NCBI RefSeq assembly: GCF_028389875.1
Contig: NC_084663.1
Coordinates: forward strand, 93,377,765-93,441,764
Direction: 5' to 3'
Origin: Rhea pennata
Taxonomy: Eukaryota > Chordata > Aves > Rheiformes > Rheidae
Length of the DNA: 64,000 bases
The position numbers were made by a program, and so were the translations under genes. Numbering within the stretch: the stretch's first letter is position 1; every line of letters starts with the position of its first letter. Below are positions 27,561-40,400 of this stretch, in pieces. A model generated the notes under the pieces. That model did no database searches. It was not told the origin of the DNA and was given only the letters and a program-made list of their open reading frames with translations.

Positions 27561-30500
27561 ACACAGATTCTAGCATGTAATTTTAATCAATATTGTGGCC
27601 CTCCTGCACATCAAAGGTCCGTGATTGGCTACAATTGTCAATAGACAGTAACAGCAGCAAAACGTGCTATTTTACATGCATACACACACCCCCCACACGC
27701 AAAGTGCCTTACTGTGTGCCTTGACCATACTTCCGAAAGACTATAGTCATGATAGACATTTAGACTTGGCAGCTCTTTCAGTTCTCTGTCTTTCTTTAAG
27801 AAGCATGGCAGGGGATATGTTTGGCACAAGTGTCTCTCATAAACTTAGATTATCATTTCATAGCAGCCTTAAAAGCCCCTGACATCCCACCGCAGTTAGG
27901 TATTTTGGACTTGAATCAAATGCTGCTGTTTACTTCCCGTTTTCTTTTCAGCTTTAAGTTGTATCTTCCACCTACATTCCTCCATACTGGTTGACTATTT
28001 AGCTGAAGCGCACTGAGAAACAGTCTGCATCCTTCTGCTGTCTTGACCCACTTTGTCTATGTGGCCAGTGATCTCATCTCATTCACAGACGCCAAAGCTT
28101 CAAACTCATATGCCAGAATCTACCAGGCCATGGTACCTGGTTCTATCTGCAATCTACTTATCTCTGATCTGTGGCTTATTTACTTCCTCCTCCAATATTA
28201 GCCCTTCTTCAGCAGAAGGGAGATAAAAGCACCAGGTCTGTCCTCAGTTTCCCTGTGTTAAGCACTTAAGTATTGTTCCTGCCTAGGCCATGTAGATTTC
28301 TAAATTCCCAGACAGGTTATTAATAAAGTGTTTGAAAATTAAAGAGCAGTGGGAAAACTCCTCACGGTATATCTAGAAATTGCTCGTATTTTTTTTTCCT
28401 CCCCCAAAGAATCGAAAACAGCAAGTTTCATCTTCCCCTAGTTTGCACCTTTAATCAAAGAATCTAGGCCCACATTATCTGTCTTTTGGTCCTCCTGCCC
28501 GCCAGAGGATTACACGGAAACCCAATCACTTCCTGTAAGGAGAACAGGATTTCCTCAAACAGACAGCTATCTGGTGAAAGCAGGCTCATCTGCCTGAGGT
28601 TACGATCACAGTACCTCTGGCATTTCCCCTGTGAAAGAGGTGCCTGTTGCCATCCTCATTTAATAGACGGAATCTGAGGTGCAGACAGAACGTGAATCTC
28701 AATAGTTACGCTGAACGGTGACTACCACAGCTGGCGGGCCAGCTTGCCGTTGTTTCCTGGCTCAGTCCTCGAAAAGCTCTTGGTTCTGCAGGGGAATCCT
28801 TCTTTAGCAAAAGGTTGAGTGGCAGGCCTCTACCAAACCATCCTGAAAAAGAGGCAACCCCGGAGGCTCATTAGAGGCATGCAATTTTAGTGAATGAAGC
28901 CCTCTGATTCAAAAAGGCATTAAAGGAGTAGAGGGAAAAGGGGGGATTCAGGATGATGTGAAAAGCAATCTGCAAAGAACTGGAGAGACACCAGGCCTTC
29001 TACAAGGGCAGGAAGATCACGATTCAAGCTAGGATAGCTAATTATTATTAGGGCTAGAAATGAGTTTCTTTTTATTTGATCTGCATAATGCAAAAACAGC
29101 AGAACGCTCAGCTTCACCTCATGCCAACTGCAAGCCAATAAAAGGAAGTTATCTTTTCATTTACTGCGTAAATGGGTTGTGTAGCTCTTTATTGCAAGAT
29201 GTGATTGAAATAAGAAAATAAGCACAACTCCATAAAGCATCAGATACTTGTGAATTATGGAAATATTGGAAATCAGAACAATTCTGGTGCAGTATTGAGA
29301 TAGATACTAGGCTTTATGTACTGGCACTTAAATCAGCACCTACCTACTGAGGATTAGAAAGTTTCTTAAATTTTCTAGTGAATGATCTAATGCTGTCTAC
29401 TGATGAGGGACACTGGATTTTAATTTCTTCATTAGAAACATCCATACCATCAGAATTATCTTCTCTCCGCCTTGGTACTATAAATTAAGCAAAAGAAAGA
29501 AACAACTGTCCAAAAGCCAAATCAGGCAGAAGAAACTCCTGCTTCTGCTTACATGTGTAACTTCTGTTGCAGAAAATGAAATTAATGTCTCTGTACCTTG
29601 GCAATGTCTCCATATACCAGCTTCTTTCCACTAACTTCAGTTGATTTATGTCAAGAAAGAATCTCCCCCAGATTTCTCATGTTTCCATACTCCAGCTGCT
29701 TCCAATAATAGAGGATATGTCACATACAGTCTTCTTATTCTGTGCAGCCACTGCTGAGGATAATAGACATAGCATGACACTCAGGGCAGTGCAGAGGTTA
29801 GTACAGCCTCGCTGGGCTACCTGATTTCCAGGCCACATCATAATAAGTGCTGCAAATGGCATTCAAATGCAGAACATCCTCCTTCTTATCCTTAGCTTGT
29901 CTACCTGAGATAGGATATTGTTAGGACACATCTCCATCAAAAAAATTAACCTCAGACTTTGACGTCAGATAAAAATAACCTGTTCATTCCATCAAGCCAA
30001 GTTTCAGCCTTTTGAGGAATAAGAGAAGTAAGACATCATCTTCTTCATACTGTTCAAGCAGAGACACAAAAATTACTTGTTTTACTGCAACCTCTTGCAA
30101 GTTTCTTTCCTTGACCAAAGAAAAGAGGGGCTGACTCCAATGCTTTGGTGCTCCAGTGAAGAGGGGAGCTAGGACTCGTCTGGAAGTTCCTGCTTCTTTC
30201 CTCTCACCAGTCATTTGTTTCGTCAGTTCATCCGGTCTCTGAGTCACTTCCTCCCCACTTCTCAGTCATCTGCTCTCAATGCACTTCTTCCAAGTAAGCC
30301 ACTCTTCTTTGCACGATCTGGAGCAGGGTCCAAGGGAAGCCTTGCTGGGAGACATGCTAGAAAACAACCACAAGGTATGACAAGGTGAAGTTCCCAGACA
30401 TGGTGGCCTACGCAGGAGTTTGGAGCAGGTGAACGTCATACCTTTTCGTGATCCTAGTGCTAACTCCAACAGAGTACAACACTTCATTATCACTACGTTT

Positions 30501-33465
30501 GTGACCCCAGTACTAGCTCCCAGTGAACTGATACATCATTGTGTTGCCCTGGGTAGAAATAGTCATCCCCGCTGAGTAGTGGTGAGTTGTATGACCAAGT
30601 TGCTCTTCCCTGCCTAGGTACAGTGCTGCACTGACTCAGCTGCCCTGCTTCCATTTCTGAAGCTTGCTCAGATAAAGCCAGTGCACAGAGCACTGCAGTG
30701 TCAGCAGCTGCACAGCATGGACATGGCTGGCAGGAGTTTTTGAGATAGGAGTCTAAGGAGCCACAGGAAGCACAATCTCAGACTGGGCTGCAAGGAAGTA
30801 GTTAGCATTTATAGTCCTGCGCTCACCCTCCACAGAGATATTTTGAAACATGGGTAGAATTTTCTTCACTTATACCTGAGTATGATGGGCGCACTACAGC
30901 TCTGAACTCAAAGTCAAGTCCTACCAATTTCAGTCTTGCTATCAAATGCAAGCTTTTCTGAAGGAAAGGAGGCTTTGGGAATGTGGACTTTACCCTAGGC
31001 TTACCTACCCTCCAGTAGGAGTTGTATCAGAGAAACCATATTCTCATCAGGGCTTTCAGGTGTGTGGGTGTTTCCAGGAATAAACAGCACTCAACCACAG
31101 AACAACCAGGAAGCGGCTTTACAAGCATACCATGGCGCTTTATTGTTACAAAGTTTATGTCCAGAACCAGCCTACTTCATTATGCCATTCTGCTAGGGAA
31201 CTCGCCATGTGATGGGGCCAGCGTGCGAGGAAATGACCACCACACATCGCCCTTCACAGTCTGCTGAAAACAAGAGCCAAATGCAACCATCAGACAACCG
31301 TATTTCAGGCAGACTGGGTGAAGTCCATTAAAGACCAGAACTGGAATGGTAGGAGGAACAGATACTCAAAGTGCATTAGCAAGGTGTATGTAGGAGAAGT
31401 TTTGCATCTGCCCACACAAAAAGTGATGCTATCCAATATTTTTGCTTTCTCTTTCACATACACTCATACGCAAAATTAATGTAGTTCATTGCAGCGGATG
31501 AAAATAAAACTTACAAAAATATTTTTCCTTCATTATAAAAACAACTATTTTTATGATCTAAGAACATCAAAAGGCAGGAAATTCACCAACAAGTGTGACA
31601 GACACTGCTATCTCTAAAAGAATTAAAGTGTTTTTAATGCTAAAGTACATTGGGAGAAGCTGATTGCATAATGTAACACAGTCTTAGTTCCACTTCCTTC
31701 CCAGACAAGACCATTATATTTCATTCCTAGGGTGTACACTTATTCTGTGAGTAAAGTAGATCTGTCAGTAGCAGAGAGAATTATATTACTTTTCCAGAAT
31801 CATTTCCAATTTGAGAGATAATTTGATTGACCCATTTATGTACAACCTGTCATCACTGGAAATTAAGCTCTTAAAAAGTAATTCAATTTCTGTCTGCACC
31901 TTGAAAATTAAAAACCAGCTTTACATGTCCAGTACTACTTATTGAATAAGTTATTAGTATGGAATCTGCCATCAGCAAGAACTTTAGGGCTGAGCAAAAC
32001 CACTTCAAACAGAGCAGATCACAGACTGTGCCTTTGTCAAATAATATCTGATGACATTATGATAATTAACATAAAATGGCTCTGCAATACCCACGCTGAA
32101 AACCACAGGCAGAGCCCAGACCTGTTCTCTTAAGACACAGAAAACAGGGAAAACTCAGAGGCCAGAAAGCTGTGAATAGAGGCTCTTCATTCCACCTTAA
32201 ATGATCCTCCAGTTTTCTCTGCTGCGGTGTGGAAACGTGCATTTACTGAAAGTGGGTCTTCAGCTGCACCTTTTTGGCAATTTCATCATTCTCAGCTATG
32301 CCTCAGGCTTCAATTTTTGCTATTATAATCAATTTCTCTCTCTCCTTCTCCTTTTTGTCAGATGCACACTACCTTTCTGACTGATGCACCCAGAAAACCC
32401 TTACTTTCCTCACCTCTACGTGCATCCCATCATCCATGCTGATTTCTCCATCTGGGTCATCCTCCCTTCCACTTTCTTAGGGTCACTTCCTGTGTTGCTG
32501 GATCCTAGCTCCCCATGTACAACTGACAGGCCAGGCTTCAACAAGGAAGAAATAAAAAGCCCTCACCACTTCTGATGATAAATTTATGTTTTTAGTACTG
32601 TTCCATCACAGACTTCTCGTATCTCACTTCTTAACTTCTGTTGTCCGCTGTAGATTTTTCATGTGGTAAAAAAAAGGAACTGTTGCAGTGCATCCCAGAC
32701 TCAGCCCTCCCCAGATTTCTGCACTAGCTCTTCCTATGAGCACCTCACTTTCCCTGGACACTCAGGCTTCAACCAGAAAGATGTTCCCAAAGGTTCTTAA
32801 TGACATCTTAAATGATATTTGCCCACTAAAAGAATCCAGCTGTCTAACTCCTTCTGGTTCTGAATGAATTCCTACAGGAATGGCAGAGACCTTTCACTGG
32901 ACAATTTAAAGTAGAATTTTTCTTATTAAAAAGGTTGCTCACTCTCTTCCAAAACCTCCTCTACCCTATTGCGCCATTCATTTCTTCAGGTCTTTCAGTT
33001 CATGCAGCAGTCATCTATCCAGTCTGTCAAATATCTGTGCATTTTGCTCCACTTCTGCTTTCTCTGGGATTTGCATCAAGTTTCAGCACCATTTCTTTCA
33101 TACTTAAGGCCTTGCCTGCTCACATTTTGCCTACTTCTCTCTCCATCTTTGTGTCTTAATCTCTGCCTATGTAATCACCTCCCTTTCTTCTCCATGTCCT
33201 TGTCTAAAAACCAGCTGTTCACATGCATTACTAATTTCTAGATCAACAGTAAATACTCAAGAAATAAACCAAAGTGTAAATGTGAATAGCACATTGAAAG
33301 CCACAGAACAGTGCACAGAAGTGCTAAAATGTTAAACTGAATTTATACTATTAATTGGGAAAAATTCATAGTACTCTCTCCTGCACAGAACTGCAGTCAA
33401 TAGTAAGAATCTGAGACCAAGAAGATCCAGATGAATTTCTGCCTTACCTGATTATGCTGAGAAAA
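27561..33465. other. Intergenic DNA upstream of CD200R, no gene seen
   Basis: Only chance frames occur. No immunoglobulin or GTPase exon was recognised. Confidence 0.65.
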
Positions 33466-33570
33466 GAAGGGATGGGATGGGAAGGGACGGGACGGGACGG
33501 GACAGGATGGGAAGGGAAGGGGAGAGGAGGGGAGGGGAGGGGAGGTAAGGGAAGGGAGGGAAGGGAAAAA
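33466..33570. repeat. Purine-rich GGGAC/GGGAA/GGGGA minisatellite
   Basis: About 105 bases of nearly pure G/A built from pentamers GGGAT, GGGAC and GGGAA and then GGGGA. The runs of three and four G could form quadruplexes on the plus strand. It lies about 0.8 kb before the CD200R start codon. Confidence 0.9.
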
Positions 33571-33939
33571 CAGAATTTGGAATGACTATAACAATGAGGA
33601 AGTGGAGAAATAGGTACAATGTTCTAAAAAAATCAAGAGTATTCTAAAAAAATGTCAACAGTTTTTCAGTGAAAGGTGGACCAGCTTCAATATCTGTATT
33701 ATTTCTGTTGCGAGGTAGGCAAAACAGCATTTTCTTTTCCCTTAGCACACAGTCTCTCCCCCAGGGTCTGAAAAGCCTTCCTGTTCAAAATGAGAACAGA
33801 GTTGCCAGTAGCTAAGCATCTGCTGAGGAGAAAAATCATTTAAAATGTCACTTGAAGAGAAGACTTAAAACTGCTATTCTTTTCAGAGAGACATAAGGAG
33901 GAATTTTCTCTGAGGTTGTGGTGTAACACTGGATAAAGA

Positions 33940-34354
33940 ATGTTTTTCTCTAGCTCACTGAGATTAAGATTTCCTTCTTGATATTAAACCCCGCCTTGAT
34001 TAATCTTCCTTAGTTTTACCCCATCTGAGCTCTGTTGCAGGGTTTATCTTCACTCATCAGCCTTGTGAGAAGAGCCAATGAACGGAAGGCAGAGTTGTTC
34101 AGTCTGCTTCCTCAGCGTTCGCTTAGGCTCTCAGCACAGGAAGCCTAGTGCAGCGAAAAGTCAGAAGGAGGAACCTCTCCAGCTTTGAGGAGCTACTAAG
34201 TCAGGACCACACACAGCTAGAGTAGAGGAGTGGGAGAAGGAGAGAGAAAACGCTGATGCTGGCTGGTGAGGATGTACTGGCAGACAAGGAAAACTCCCTA
34301 TGACTACTGCTAGGTTTGCAGTGGGATGGATGGAGAGATGAAGCTGCCTGAGCC
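33940..34354 (+). promoter_or_regulatory. CD200R proximal promoter and 5' UTR (copy c)
   Basis: This block precedes the CD200R start codon and is shared with the relics at 16.6 and 7.0 kb, which suggests it travelled with the first exon during duplication. No TATA box at a fixed distance is obvious and there is no CpG island, as expected for a tissue-restricted immune gene. The transcription start cannot be placed. Confidence 0.5.
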
Positions 34355-34442
34355 ATGAAAGCAGGAGTTGACATGAAGATTGCTGGGAAGATTGTGTGTG
34401 TGTCTCTGCTGCTCATCATTACCAAGCTCCCGGGAACAGAGG
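34355..34442 (+). CDS. CD200R1: CD200R exon 1, signal peptide
   Basis: Residues 1-29 plus one base. A hydrophobic stretch IVCVSLLLII follows basic residues. The donor gtgagt is at 34443. ATG 34355 was taken; an in-frame ATG at 34373 would give a more typical signal peptide, and both have G at -3. Confidence 0.85.
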
Positions 34443-37400
34443 GTGAGTCTGACTGTTGTCTGGGACTGACCAGCCATCAGCGTGGAAAAGAGGGAAACGT
34501 GCACTAGTATTTTCTTCCTATAAAGGCTGTGCATCATGCTGTGCCTTTCTTTAGTTGCTGAAGATTATAGAGCATAATTAAAATAAGCATCTATTATAGC
34601 CACTCCTGCTCCTCCTTTCTCAGTGGTCACAAGGCTGCCAATCATCATCTCCATGTCAGCAATTACTTATTGACCGTTAGCTAAGAATGTACCATTTTTC
34701 ATAGATAAAGTATTATTTACTCAAACATCTAAATCCATATCTTATGAGAACCTGATCCATTTAACGTATTAAAAATATTCACTAGAAAGTGTCTGTGAAC
34801 TTGAAGTTTTTGGTCAGGTGGTCTGTTCTGGGTTTCTACTGAAAGAGAGGTGGCAGGTACTGTGAACTGGGCAGGCATCTCTTACGCTCTTCTGATGACT
34901 GCTGGGAGATTGCTGGTGTGTTGACAGTAGAGGACAGTTACTGGAATTTCCTTCTGAGGCTGATAGGAATGATTATCATTGAGAGCAGGCATGGACATTT
35001 GCACCAAAGACAGCAGCATACCTCACTCTTTCTAAACATTTAGTGCAGCTGTCTTAATTTTAATATATTCTAGCTATGGCAGTTAATGTCTCCTAGCCAC
35101 TATCATTTGCATTTGTGGAGTTTGTGTTCTGCCAGATACCACACACCAGCCTAGGGACTCCCTAACATAGTTAGGGATTTGAGCAGCTGTTCCAGAAACC
35201 TAAACTATCAGCATTAAGTATGGAGGGAGAAGGCAGGTAGGTCTCTATGATCTGTATTTAACCAGGGACATCTCCAAATAATATGTGATGTGCATGCGTC
35301 CAAACCCATTATGGATGGATTGAATTAAATTGCATGGACATGAGCCAATCAGCTCCACGTGGCCAGAGAATTAGGAATGGTTCCTTGTTGAGCAAAACAG
35401 ATGTAGCTATTGTCAACAATAAGGAAACATTGGCCTATTTTGGGTGATAAAGTAAGGGGTCCAAAATGGGTACCTCAGTGCCATCCATTGGAAAAGTCTG
35501 AAATACCTGACAAACACCATTAAACTCTATGTCAATAACCTTGTAACAGGCACACTGCCCCCATTCTGTAGGTAAAGAAACTGTCTCAGCAGAATATTGA
35601 GGAACACGCTTAAGGTCACACATTTAGACTACAGTAGCAGCAGAGACAGTCTGCAATTTTATGTACAGCTGCTCAAAAAGTCAAGGTGTATGGACATGTC
35701 TTGAAAATGCAGTAGACTATGGGGATATCCTATTGGCAATATTTCTTTTAAAAATAGACTTTGTTAGGAAAAAAAAAATCCAGTGCCAGAAAGTTTTCTG
35801 TTTCAGACAAAAAGTAACTAGACTTTAACTTCTTGGTGTCTTGATGAGTCAGTGGTGTTCCCCTTCAAAGCAGACAACTTTCACCATAAAAGAAGTTGTT
35901 TATCCATAACCTAATTTAATGCTTGACCCCCCCCCCCAAAAAAAAAAAAAAAAAGTAAGAAAGAGAAAAAATTTCATGGAAAATTTTTAGCTAACACTGC
36001 TCCTAAACATGTTTTCTTCCAATATTAGGGTGGCTGTTCTGAGTAAGGTGTAGTGACAAGGTTTTCTCCTCACTGGCTAAATGTTTAGAGCTGATTCAGT
36101 GTGTGTACTCTACGCAGAGAACTTTAATGTTTTAAGAGGCTCAGAAGGAACTATACCCCTTCTGAAGACCTGAGCAAGCTGCTGTGAATGTAACGAGGCT
36201 GTGTAAAACTGTCCTGCATAACCAGGCTTTATCTGCACTTTCCTTAATATTTCCGCTGTTATCTGTGTGGCTTGGTCAGTTTTAACAGCAGTGGAAGGGG
36301 TAGCTCAGATGCAAGGTCAAGAACATTTCATGACGGTCACATCTAGATCTGCCCCAAGCAGAGCTGGATGATATGCTATTGAATCTGCTGGTGCATGATC
36401 TGTACTAACTACCCTTCTACCACAATCCTCATAGTTGCAGCAGTGGGAAAGACTCAGAATTAAAATCCTGTAAGAAAAATTTTAAACAGTTTCCTGGTTT
36501 AACTAAGCAGATAGGACACCTCAGGTGGTTGTGTCCATACTCTGAAAGAAAGAGGATAAGGGAGTGCAAGATCTTCCATGAGGGATTCACACAGCAAAGC
36601 TTTTTTATGGGAGTAACATTCACAACATTGCCCAAGTCCTCTGTCTGCAGTACTATCCTCAAATAATAGATGGGACCAAGGACTTCAGGTGGAGCTGCAA
36701 GAAATCCATTTTTGCTTGTAATGGGATATAATTCTCTGTGGTTAGTTCAGTTTTACTGATGGTAACAAATGGAAATCAATGGCATTGCATCTGCGCTGCA
36801 ACTGGAGTCAGTGAGATGAATTCAAGTGAAGGAGGCTTACAGACCAACCTGGCTAGAGTACATGTTCTCATCCACATACCTGACTTTCTTGTATGCTACT
36901 GCTTTCAGTTAGCTTCTTTCCTTAATATAATTTTAAACTCTCATTCACTAGTGAACTGATGTTTTATTATCTTCTTACTTCCTCTGCCTCACTGTGTTGC
37001 CGTGCAGCTGCCTCTATTTTACTCTGTAATCTTGCTCCAACTATAAAATTTGCAGGCTAAAAAGCTATTCTGATAAACTTACATTTGTCTCCATTTCGTA
37101 TTGCTCTACTGCTCCTCTGAATCTATATGCTGAAATCATTCTGGCTTCTTTTACACTAAAAACACATAAATCCAAACAACTTGTTTTTCTTGTGCAAATA
37201 CTCAGAATGCTGTACTATTAAATTAAGCAGTTTTTCTAAGAAAACCTCTAAATTGCCCTCATACAATCTTCAAAGCATGTCTTGTGACATTGACATTAAT
37301 ATTTTACTTTTTTCTGGCCCAAACACAATGCCTGATGGTGTCTAGTTTCAAAACCTCAGAAACAGGGAAGTTAAGTTTGTATTTAGAGGCACAATAATTC

Positions 37401-40400
37401 CTAAGAATAAAGTGTGGGGAATCTTCTTATGCTGCCACATTTTTGCATTCAGTAAGAAAATGCTAGAAAAAAAAGGTATTACACTAAAGTTAATTACTAA
37501 ACAAGATATAGCTGAGATTTTTAACCATATAAATGCAAGGTTGTAAGCGTGTTTTCATAGCGTCCCAGATCTACTTGTTTCACAGTATGAATTAAAGGAG
37601 GGCCTACAACACTTTGCTTACAGTCAATATTCTATTTTTGTTTAGAATACCAGGAAAATGCCACTTAAGCATAAATAAACAGTACAACATTTGTTTATTC
37701 GTCTTCTTGTAAGGAAAAAAAATTGAGCTCAGCATGCAAAACAAAATATGAAACACTCTGTTTCAAGAGTGAGAAGTGCCCAGAAGGCCCTTTTTGTTAC
37801 ACAGAGTGTTACAATTGTATTCTGAAAGAAATACTACCCAGTCTTCTTTGGCATCTAGTGTCAATCCCTTTTCTTCTCATCCATCGCAGCTCACGTTCTG
37901 CAAGAGGAAGATATACTGCACTATACCAAGTTTAAAATTTACAGGAAGTTCTGCAAGATTATATAATTTTAACACCTACTTTAAACGCTGACCAATTCCT
38001 GCACTGAGGAAGTGTAGCTGTCTTCTTTCTACCGAGCAGTGTTTGCATTCAAGCACAGCCCATTTATTTACGAGTAGCAACACAACCTCAGAAAGGAACC
38101 CTAAATCACTAGATCAAATCACCTTCTTTTGCCGACATTGTATCATGAAACACTTTTCAAAAATAATTTGAGTACCAGCGTGAAAGCACATTAACCTGAT
38201 TGAAAGGCTATTTTGGATCCTGATTGTGGCAAATACCTCATTCTAATTTCCAGTCTCACTTTGTTATACTTCTGTTTTCATATTATTACATTCTGAACTG
38301 CTGGATTTCAGCTCATGTCTACTATTCCACTCATCAAGGGATGAGTTCATCTGGTTCTTTCTGTGCATAATTTCCATTCTTTATATTAATGATACCTTAT
38401 ACTTCCTGCCATAAAGAAATTTCCTCACACACTCCTAATACTGTGCCAGTGCCATGAGTAAAACCATTAAACAGAATTAGTATAAAAATTGTCTGCTGAT
38501 AAACATTATTAGCAATTTCCCTCCAACCTGACACCTCCTTTGAACACTGCCAGTGGCTTTCTCTTCTTGATCCAGTTCTTTATCCACCTTACTTTCCTCC
38601 AATTGACTCTCTCCAGCGTGGCATTCCAGTTTAACCAGCTCTCCAGACCGACATTGGTGATTTTCCAGAGGACACTATATCAAAACTTCAGCTCAAATCA
38701 GATGAGATTTAGCATCTATCCTTTGCCTAGAAAATCAGCGGTCTTGAATGACTACTTGAATGACTACTTTCACAGGATGCCTGTGAAAGTTAAAGAGAAT
38801 GTGAGGATCATGAGAAAAATAAGAACAAGGAACTGATAACTGCAAAAGTATATTCAATCTTGAAAGGGAAGAACACTAAAAACTTGGATTCATCATTAAA
38901 GTCTGTGAGTGTGCTCAGCTTAGTACAATATATAAAGCCACTCCTTGATTTTTAAAGCTTGCCATCTAAAAAAATTCCAGCCATGCTGCAAACACTTCAT
39001 TTTGGAAGAGCAAGGTTTGCACAGAAAATGTGCCATTTTCAGTGTGTTTTAAGGTTACTCTTTGAGCCTGAGTGAGAGGACAGGAAAGAGATTCACACTG
39101 TGCAATTGACATAGTAATGGTGGCAGAAGAGAAACATGTTTAAAGAACAAAAGAAAAAGTTGAGTTTGAGACAGAAGGGAGTTTTTGAAGAAAGCAAAAA
39201 AGTCTAAATAGACTCAAATGGGAATAGAAGTTTTCAAAAAACAAGGAGGAATATGAATAATAGAGTGCGAGTGGGTAGCTAATGATAAAGGCATAAGTCA
39301 GTGCAGGTCTTACTGTGTCCAAAGCTGCCATTTTAAAGATATGGTCACAGTGACGAAGCTTGGATTGCAGCTCCAAGAGACAGAATCACATGAGCTAAAG
39401 CCAGCTAGTTCAGATGTTGCTATCGAGGGGTTTAGAGCAGGAGCACTTACTGGGTCGGTAGAGTAGGTTTGCAGACCACACTGCTGTGTGCTGTTGTGGC
39501 TATGTTTTCAGATTAACCAAGCTATCACATTTAAAACCATCAGTGCTCTAGCAATCCCTACCATAGCTCAAAGCAATTCTGTTTATCTTTCACTTTGTTC
39601 CAGACGAGCCTTGCTAAGTGTCAAAGGCAGTAGAAGGGGAAAACAGACGCAGAGCTTAACCTGTTGTATCTGGCCTCTTCCAAGCATCCGGTACTGCCTT
39701 TTTGGTTATAACTTACTATGAGTCATATAATATATTCCTTACAAGATACAGTTAGTCATTTGCTTGTGGTATATCACTGTTTCAATACATTACTCCTCTA
39801 AGCTTAATATATCATGATCTGCTACATGTGGGGGAGATACATCAAAAAGTTGGGGTAGATTGTTACTGCAAGAAATAAAGACACACTAGGATTATATCCA
39901 AGAAAGTAAAGCAGTCTCCTGAGTGCAAAAAAAGCTCTTTAAAAGCTTAATTTCTAAAGAAATGGTCATAGAACTTGAGTCATTTGGGAACAAGAAAAGG
40001 TTCTGCTATGGGTTAAAACTTGCTGTAAAAAATACCAGAGACTGGAAATCTTTCCTATTTGAAAGGAATCAAAAGCACTTTAAAGCTCTTTAGCTGTCTC
40101 TGATTGTGCACTGAAAATTTTAGTGGTTTCACAATTAAATTTTCATGTTTTAATATATTTCTCTCCCCTTTGACTGTGTAACAGGCTGAGAAACAGGAGA
40201 AATGACTAAGTAACTGTCATTGCAAAGTGCCCCTAGTTATCCCCAAGAACTGTCAAACACACAACATAAACAAAGTGAAAAAGAGCAAAGTATTTCCCCT
40301 CAATCTTTTTCGATTACAGTAATCTTAGCATGACAATAGTAGCCAACACGTTTTTGAAACACGCATACGAACTGCTCAATTGACTGTGTTTTTTCCTGAG

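Noticed and set aside
38540..38836. 98-codon hydrophobic plus-strand frame
   Set aside because: It is antisense to a CR1 reverse-transcriptase relic.
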